Assembly: GCA_938041445.1 (NCBI GenBank)
Contig: CALISO010000074.1
Span: 1-39,358, forward strand
Direction of reading: 5' to 3'
From: an uncultured Saprospiraceae bacterium
Lineage (GTDB): Bacteria > Bacteroidota > Bacteroidia > Chitinophagales > Saprospiraceae
Length of the DNA stretch: 39,358 nucleotides
Positions 35,296-39,358 of the stretch are shown piece after piece. The translations under genes were made by a program, and so were the position numbers. The notes under the pieces are model-generated. The model saw nothing but the letters and a program-made list of their open reading frames with translations. It searched no databases and was not told where the DNA came from. The first letter of the stretch is position 1; every line of letters begins with the position of its first letter.

Positions 35296-36248
35296 TGTGA
35301 TTCGTTTAGTTTGGTCCATACTGCTCTTGCGATAGTATCAGTATAGTGTTCGATGAGATGACTACCGCTAAGTGGATCGGCGACCTTGTCAAGGTAGGAT
35401 TCAAGACGAAGTAGGTGTAGCTGATTGATGCCGAGTCTCATTTCTTCAGCATCGCTCGGTTCAAGTCCAAATGGTAATATTGTATGTGCTCCTCCTAAGA
35501 TAGCGGCAGTAGCACGAGCAGTATTTCCTATTTTCTCATAGTCAAGATCTTTGTGATCAGCTGACCCATAGGTTGCGACAATATGCAAGCGATGTTGCCA
35601 ATTGCACTCTTGATTAATCAAATTGAAAGTATGGTGTAGAGCTCTGAGTTTAGATATCTCCGACAAGTAGACATCGTTTATCGGCACATTGATATAATAT
35701 GTCTGAGATGGTTGGTCAATCGATTGGAGCATCGTGTTCAGTGCTGATACGATGTTGTCAACATCAGACTGGCTGGCATCGAATGTCAACCAATGTGTTC
35801 CAACCACAAGATTTAGGACTTGATAGTTATTGCTCTTCCAATTGTCAGAGAGCTCCATTGATATGTTGCTATCTTTTATAAGAAAAGTTGTATTAATATA
35901 TGTGGGGATGACTGAGTCAAATATGACTTTTGCCGAATCTAGATCAAGATTATCAATGAGAATAATCATTAAGTGCTCAACACCGCCACTCAGACTTGCC
36001 AAGATTTCTTGGTTTAGTTCTTTAGGATTGACACTCTTATTATAATGAAACGATTGACTAATTTTCCATTGATGGTTGAATTTTGCATAAGAGGGATGTT
36101 CAGGTCTCTCGCCTGTAATAGATAAACCTAGGTTACTATCAAGTAACTGTTGCTCAGTAGATAATGCATCTTGAATTCTTTTTGCCCAAGCGCCTCTACT
36201 CTCCGTCTCAAATGATGATAACAATGTGTTGATATCAGTCGGTTTCAT
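35292..36248 (-). CDS. mutA: Methylmalonyl-CoA mutase small subunit, shortened
   Basis: Non-catalytic partner of MutB, identified by the N-terminal pattern, the degenerate mutase barrel, the segment IGNTARATAAILGGAHTILP that parallels the MutB block, and DPLSGSHLIEHYTDTIARAV near the end. At 318 residues it is much shorter than classical MutA (about 600) and has no trace of the B12-like domain; it consists only of a reduced barrel. Short MutA forms occur in Bacteroidota. It overlaps the biotin carrier gene by 14 bases and the biotin carboxylase gene by ATGA. Function as structural subunit is inferred from the family and operon. Confidence 0.88.
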   Translation of the reverse strand: MKPTDINTLLSSFETESRGAWAKRIQDALSTEQQLLDSNLGLSITGERPEHPSYAKFNHQWKISQSFHYNKSVNPKELNQEILASLSGGVEHLMIILIDNLDLDSAKVIFDSVIPTYINTTFLIKDSNISMELSDNWKSNNYQVLNLVVGTHWLTFDASQSDVDNIVSALNTMLQSIDQPSQTYYINVPINDVYLSEISKLRALHHTFNLINQECNWQHRLHIVATYGSADHKDLDYEKIGNTARATAAILGGAHTILPFGLEPSDAEEMRLGINQLHLLRLESYLDKVADPLSGSHLIEHYTDTIARAVWTKLNESQ

Positions 36249-36726
36249 AAGTAACTAGAACTTGTGATTTTGAGATTGGGTTGCCTTTATCAACTTCGAC
36301 TGACTTGATGATACCATCTACAGGGGACTTAATGACATTTTCCATCTTCATAGCCTCTAGGATGAGGAGGTTGTCTCCCTTATTGACGGATTGACCAGGT
36401 GAAACTATAATGTCTAAGACCAATCCAGGCATTGGAGCGATGACTCGGTCAGTAGCAGGCCCAGCTACCACATCTAGACCAAGTTCTTTGATCAGATTAT
36501 CTATAGGTAGACTAATATTAGTAAAGTATCTCTGACCATCGATGTCAAGTTCTACTTGAGCAGCATCGAGATCCATTTGGACAATTGTTATACTCTTAGA
36601 AGCACCAGAAGCGGTATCAAGAAAGTGGTATTGATGATTACCAAGAGGAGTTAGACTAATGTCAGCGACATCAGCCGGACTTAGATTGTATTCTTTGCCA
36701 TTGAGCAAGACGGTATGATTAGACAT
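36235..36726 (-). CDS. Biotin carboxyl carrier protein of an acyl-CoA carboxylase
   Basis: A 163-residue carrier that shuttles the carboxyl group between the biotin carboxylase and the carboxyltransferase. The C-terminal biotinyl domain (about 93-161) begins VIAPMPGLVLDIIVSPGQSV and holds the biotinylation motif EAMKME with K127, followed by IKSPVDGIIKSVEVDKGNPI. The N-terminal part resembles the region that in PccA/AccA3-type chains joins carboxylase and biotin domains, so here the alpha subunit is split in two genes. It overlaps mutA by 14 bases and is the first carboxylase gene of the operon. Confidence 0.93.
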   Translation of the reverse strand: MSNHTVLLNGKEYNLSPADVADISLTPLGNHQYHFLDTASGASKSITIVQMDLDAAQVELDIDGQRYFTNISLPIDNLIKELGLDVVAGPATDRVIAPMPGLVLDIIVSPGQSVNKGDNLLILEAMKMENVIKSPVDGIIKSVEVDKGNPISKSQVLVTYETD

Positions 36727-36781
36727 ATAATCGATAGATATTGTCTTGTAAATGTAAGCAATCGTTCGGGGAATTACACCC

Positions 36782-36943
36782 TTATTTCATTGCATCAAGT
36801 TTCTTGGCGACTTCCTCTGCTTCTGCAGCCTTGGCATCACTAGCTTGTCTGTCGGTAGAAGAAAGGCGATGTGCCTCAGCTAATAATTCTTTGTACTGCT
36901 TTTCTAGTTGCTTCTTTGGGTCTTTTTTCAGGAATCCGAACAT
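36782..36943 (-). CDS. Small DUF6435-type protein
   Basis: A 53-residue protein: MFGFLKKDPKKQLEKQYKEL, then a charged helical part ending in KKLDAMK. The N-terminal MFG(F/L)(L/F)KxDPxKxLEKxY pattern is that of a small conserved family (DUF6435, from memory) found in several bacterial phyla; its function is unknown. The product is highly charged, probably one helical hairpin. It lies 55 bases upstream of the biotin carrier gene on the same strand, so it may lead the propionyl-CoA operon. It was found by reading the minus strand. Confidence 0.8.
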   Translation of the reverse strand: MFGFLKKDPKKQLEKQYKELLAEAHRLSSTDRQASDAKAAEAEEVAKKLDAMK

Positions 36944-36996
36944 ATGTTCTTTTTATTTAGGTAATAGAGAAAAGGCGATAAAGGTTTTGTCTTTAC

Positions 36997-37004
36997 TAAC
37001 TTTG
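36997..37004 (+). promoter_or_regulatory. Probable -7 element of the glyS promoter
   Basis: TAACTTTG matches TAnnTTTG and is identical to the box before cysS. It lies 42 bases before the ATG at 37047. No TTG is seen at the normal distance, so support is partial. Confidence 0.45.
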
Positions 37005-37046
37005 TTGCTTTTGACTATTACAGTCGTTAACAACGAATAACAGACA

Positions 37047-38579
37047 ATGGATTTTAAACAATTGGTATCTCACTGTAAGGAGTATGGATTCATCTTTCAG
37101 TCTAGTGAACTCTATGATGGACTCGCAGCTGTCTATGATTATGGACCCAATGGAGTCGAGCTCAAAAATAACATCAAGGCTTATTGGTGGCAAAGTATGA
37201 CTCAATTGCATGACAATATTGTAGGGATAGATACTGCAATATTTATGCATCCTAAAGTATGGAAAGCCTCAGGTCACGTCGATGCATTCAATGATCCTCT
37301 TGTAGACAACAAAGATTCTAAGAAGAGATACCGAGCAGATGTCTTGATAGAAGACTACTGTGCTAAGATTGAAGGGAAGATCAAGAAAGATGTGGCAAAG
37401 GCTGCTAAGAAATTTGGTGACAGCTTTGATGAAGAACAGTTTCGAGCTACTAATGGTCGAATCATTGATCGTCAAGCGAAAATAGATAGTGTGCTAGGCA
37501 GGATGAATGATCATCTGAGAGATGAGGATATGGTTGCGATGAAAGCACTTATTGAAGAGTGTGAGATATCCTGTCCAGTCAGTGGGACGAAGAATTGGAC
37601 TGATGTACGTCAATTCAATTTGATGTTCTCTACTCAATTGGGTAATATTTCTGGAGAGGAAGGCAAGCTTTATCTTAGACCAGAGACAGCTCAAGGGATC
37701 TTTGTCAACTTTCTCAATGTGCAAAAGACTTCTAGAAAGAAGGTCCCATTTGGTATAGCGCAAATTGGTAAGGCCTTTCGTAATGAGATCGTAGCGAGAC
37801 AATTTATCTTTAGGATGCGAGAATTTGAGCAGATGGAAATGCAGTTTTTCGTTAGACCTGGTACAGAAATGGAATGGTATGCGAAGTGGAAAGAGACAAG
37901 AATGCAATGGCACAAATCACTTGGTACTCCTGAAGAGAAATTGAGGTTTCACGATCATGACAACCTTGCTCATTATGCTAATGCCGCGGTAGATATTGAG
38001 TTTGACTTTCCATTTGGATTCAAAGAACTAGAAGGAATACACTCTAGGACAGACTTTGATCTAAATCAACATCAAGAATTGTCCGGACGTAAGGTTCAGT
38101 ATTTTGATCCTGAGCTCAATGAAAACTATGTACCATACGTAGTGGAGACTTCTATCGGATGTGATAGAATGTTCCTAGCGGTAGTAAGTAATGCACTACA
38201 AGAGGAGACATTGACCAATGCAGAAGGTCAAGAAAGTACGAGGATAGTGATGAAGCTTCCTCACCCAATAGCACCGATGAAGGTCGCAGTACTTCCACTC
38301 TTAAAAAATGATGAAAATCTGACTAATGCTGCCAAGGATGTGGTTCTCCAGTTGAAGAAGCATACACAAGTGACATATGACGAAAAAGATGCAATCGGAA
38401 GACGGTATCGTCGCCAAGATGCAGTAGGTACACCATATTGCGTGACAATCGATCATCAAACTCTTGAAGATGGAACTATTACCCTCAGAGATAGAGATAG
38501 CCTAGAACAAGTAAGATTAAGTGTAGACGATGCAAGAGCTAAAATTCTCTCTACGACACAAATGCATAGTATATTATAA
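37047..38579 (+). CDS. glyS: Glycyl-tRNA synthetase, single-chain type
   Basis: Class II synthetase that charges tRNA-Gly. The 510-residue chain is the alpha2 (eukaryote/archaea-like) type, not the alpha/beta GlyQ-GlyS type. Evidence: N-terminal KQLVSHCKEYGFIFQSSELY with YDYGPNGVELKNNIKAYWW, motif 2 FRNEIVARQFIFRMREFEQM followed by EMQFFVRPG, the RPETAQGIFVNF block, the glycine-site ELEGIHSRTDFDL, and motif 3 VVETSIGCDRMFLAVV. The anticodon-binding domain follows (PHPIAPMKVAVLPLL, RRYRRQDAVGTPYCVTIDHQ). It is transcribed divergently from the DUF6435 gene. Confidence 0.97.
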   Translation: MDFKQLVSHCKEYGFIFQSSELYDGLAAVYDYGPNGVELKNNIKAYWWQSMTQLHDNIVGIDTAIFMHPKVWKASGHVDAFNDPLVDNKDSKKRYRADVLIEDYCAKIEGKIKKDVAKAAKKFGDSFDEEQFRATNGRIIDRQAKIDSVLGRMNDHLRDEDMVAMKALIEECEISCPVSGTKNWTDVRQFNLMFSTQLGNISGEEGKLYLRPETAQGIFVNFLNVQKTSRKKVPFGIAQIGKAFRNEIVARQFIFRMREFEQMEMQFFVRPGTEMEWYAKWKETRMQWHKSLGTPEEKLRFHDHDNLAHYANAAVDIEFDFPFGFKELEGIHSRTDFDLNQHQELSGRKVQYFDPELNENYVPYVVETSIGCDRMFLAVVSNALQEETLTNAEGQESTRIVMKLPHPIAPMKVAVLPLLKNDENLTNAAKDVVLQLKKHTQVTYDEKDAIGRRYRRQDAVGTPYCVTIDHQTLEDGTITLRDRDSLEQVRLSVDDARAKILSTTQMHSIL

Positions 38580-38716
38580 GCGTACCGAATTGAATGGTAA
38601 CCTCTTATATAGATGTTTTTAGTTAAACTATTAATTTTTAAGTGACCACTTTTGTACATTGCAGTCTTCTAACTGAACAAGAAGAATTTATTTTAACTAA
38701 CTAAAACTAAAAAACC

Positions 38717-39100
38717 ATGTGGAAAGAATTTAAGGATTTTATTTTTACCGGGAATGTTATTGATTTTGCAATTGCTGTAATCCTTGCAGGAGCAGTAGGA
38801 CTTGTTGTCAATGGATTTGTAAATGATATCATCATGCCTGTCGTAGGACACTTTGCAGGAGGATCTGATTTTGGGGATATGATGATACCTCTAGGAGATG
38901 CTGTTGCAGAAGACGGATCACCTGCTAACGCTATCAGATACGGAAAGTGGATTAACTCTATCATCAATTTACTGATTGTAGGATTTGTACTTTTCATGTT
39001 AGGAAAAGCTAAGATCAAAGCATTAGGAGCTGCACCAGATCCAGCACCAACTGCAGATCAAACGTTACTTGCAGAAATTAGAGATGCTGTAAAGAAGTAA
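38717..39100 (+). CDS. mscL: Large-conductance mechanosensitive channel
   Basis: Homopentameric emergency channel that opens under membrane tension on hypo-osmotic shock. The 127 residues match MscL from end to end: N-terminal amphipathic helix WKEFKDFIFTGNVIDFAIAV, TM1 (about 14-40) with the constriction segment AVILAGAVGLVVNGFVNDII, conserved MPVVGH, periplasmic loop, TM2 (about 72-95, SIINLLIVGFVLFML) and the C-terminal bundle TADQTLLAEIRDAVKK. The leader of about 130 bases is AT-rich; CACTTTTG near 38646 is only a near match to a -7 box. A strong terminator follows. Confidence 0.97.
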   Translation: MWKEFKDFIFTGNVIDFAIAVILAGAVGLVVNGFVNDIIMPVVGHFAGGSDFGDMMIPLGDAVAEDGSPANAIRYGKWINSIINLLIVGFVLFMLGKAKIKALGAAPDPAPTADQTLLAEIRDAVKK

Positions 39101-39129
39101 GCTTCTAGCATCATCTATAAATCATACGA

Positions 39130-39164
39130 CCTCTTCTTAGCATTCGCTGAGAAGAGGTTTTTTT
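39130..39164 (+). terminator. Terminator of mscL
   Basis: CCTCTTCTTAGC (39130-39141) pairs with GCTGAGAAGAGG (39146-39157), a 12-bp stem with one G-U pair and a 4-base loop ATTC, followed by seven T. It lies about 30 bases after the mscL stop. Typical intrinsic terminator. Confidence 0.9.
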
Positions 39165-39269
39165 ATTGAAGGTAAGTCTAGCTCTTTGCTCTTGATTGTC
39201 TTATTGATAATGACTCAAAATCATCCAACTCCAGTGACATATGAAGCATCCTCTGTATCTTTGAGGTAG

Positions 39270-39358
39270 ATGAAAGATTCTTCACCTTTTTATGTACACC
39301 CCACAGCTATCGTTGATGATGGTGCTCGAATTGGCAGTGACACCAAGATTTGGCACTT
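39270..39358 (+). CDS. Hexapeptide-repeat N-acyltransferase, 5' end only
   Basis: The first 29 codons of a gene that runs off the right edge. The product begins MKDSSPFYVHPTAIVDDGAR and continues IGSDTKIWH, the left-handed beta-helix start typical of WbpD/WlbB/FdtC-type sugar N-acetyltransferases (HPTAIVD-x-GA-x-IG-x-x-T-x-IWHF), enzymes that acetylate amino sugars for surface polysaccharides. A GAGG sequence at 39263-39266 may serve as ribosome binding site. Family is likely from the pattern, exact substrate is not visible. Confidence 0.75.
   Translation, partial: MKDSSPFYVHPTAIVDDGARIGSDTKIWH

Noticed and set aside
35296-35319. Earlier ATG for the biotin carboxylase gene
   Set aside because: ATG 35295 gives the conserved [13 protein letters not shown] start and an ATGA overlap with mutA.
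38646-38653. CACTTTTG as the mscL -7 box
   Set aside because: It lacks the TA of TAnnTTTG and has no TTG at the right distance.
1-39358. tRNA, rRNA, riboswitch (FMN, cobalamin) or prophage elements
   Set aside because: Intergenic regions are short; I found no cloverleaf, no RFN or B12-box-like sequence before ribA or the mutase operon, and no phage genes. I cannot run a covariance search, so a diverged element could be missed.

Overview
The window looks like chromosomal DNA of a Bacteroidota member, probably a marine Saprospiria/Lewinella-like lineage (placement inferred, not tested). The evidence is several type IX secretion (T9SS) cargo proteins, promoters of the Bacteroidota form TTG-N19/20-TAnnTTTG, a MurA of the Asp type, a bacterial GGGP synthase, single-chain glycyl-tRNA synthetase, many lipoproteins, and moderately AT-rich sequence. 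I saw no rRNA, tRNA, CRISPR array, IS element or prophage gene, so it reads as core chromosome with one very large surface-protein gene.

Layout. 1-1190 (-): N-terminal part of a membrane pyrophosphatase with a clear promoter. 1328-4681: a HEAT-like protein (-), then ribA, a small membrane protein, an unknown protein and cysS (+). 4702-6588 (+): an M28 lipoprotein, a tiny T9SS-tail-like secreted protein, and recX, which has no ordinary start codon. 6797-7522: an EGF-like lipoprotein. 7523-8034: the only long gene-free stretch; it holds a promoter-hairpin-terminator set that could be a small RNA. 8035-10959 (-): murA, mlaE, mlaF. 11101-16971 (+): a TrpF-like protein without the catalytic Cys, a PQQ-type sugar dehydrogenase with T9SS tail, an AstE-like deacylase, an acidic unknown protein and an M1 aminopeptidase lipoprotein. 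16994-17635 (-): an alpha/beta-hydrolase lipoprotein. 17727-28322 (-): a 3531-residue secreted repeat protein. 28447-36943 (-): rsgA, GGGP synthase, then an interleaved propionyl-CoA carboxylase/methylmalonyl-CoA mutase operon. 37047-39358 (+): glyS, mscL with a strong terminator, and the start of a hexapeptide-repeat acyltransferase.

How the genes work together. The carboxylase/mutase operon (biotin carrier, MutA, biotin carboxylase, MutB, carboxyltransferase) should convert propionyl-CoA to succinyl-CoA; its genes overlap stop-to-start, which suggests translational coupling. The M28, M1, sugar dehydrogenase and hydrolase proteins form a set of periplasmic or surface degradative enzymes. MurA, MlaE/MlaF, pyrophosphatase and MscL serve envelope and membrane homeostasis. 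The giant protein is the most striking object: 14 Cys-rich HYR-like modules in alternating pairs, a Cys-rich linker, 16 Ig/PKD-like modules, a SprB-like repeat and a type B T9SS tail, with only about five lysines in total by eye.
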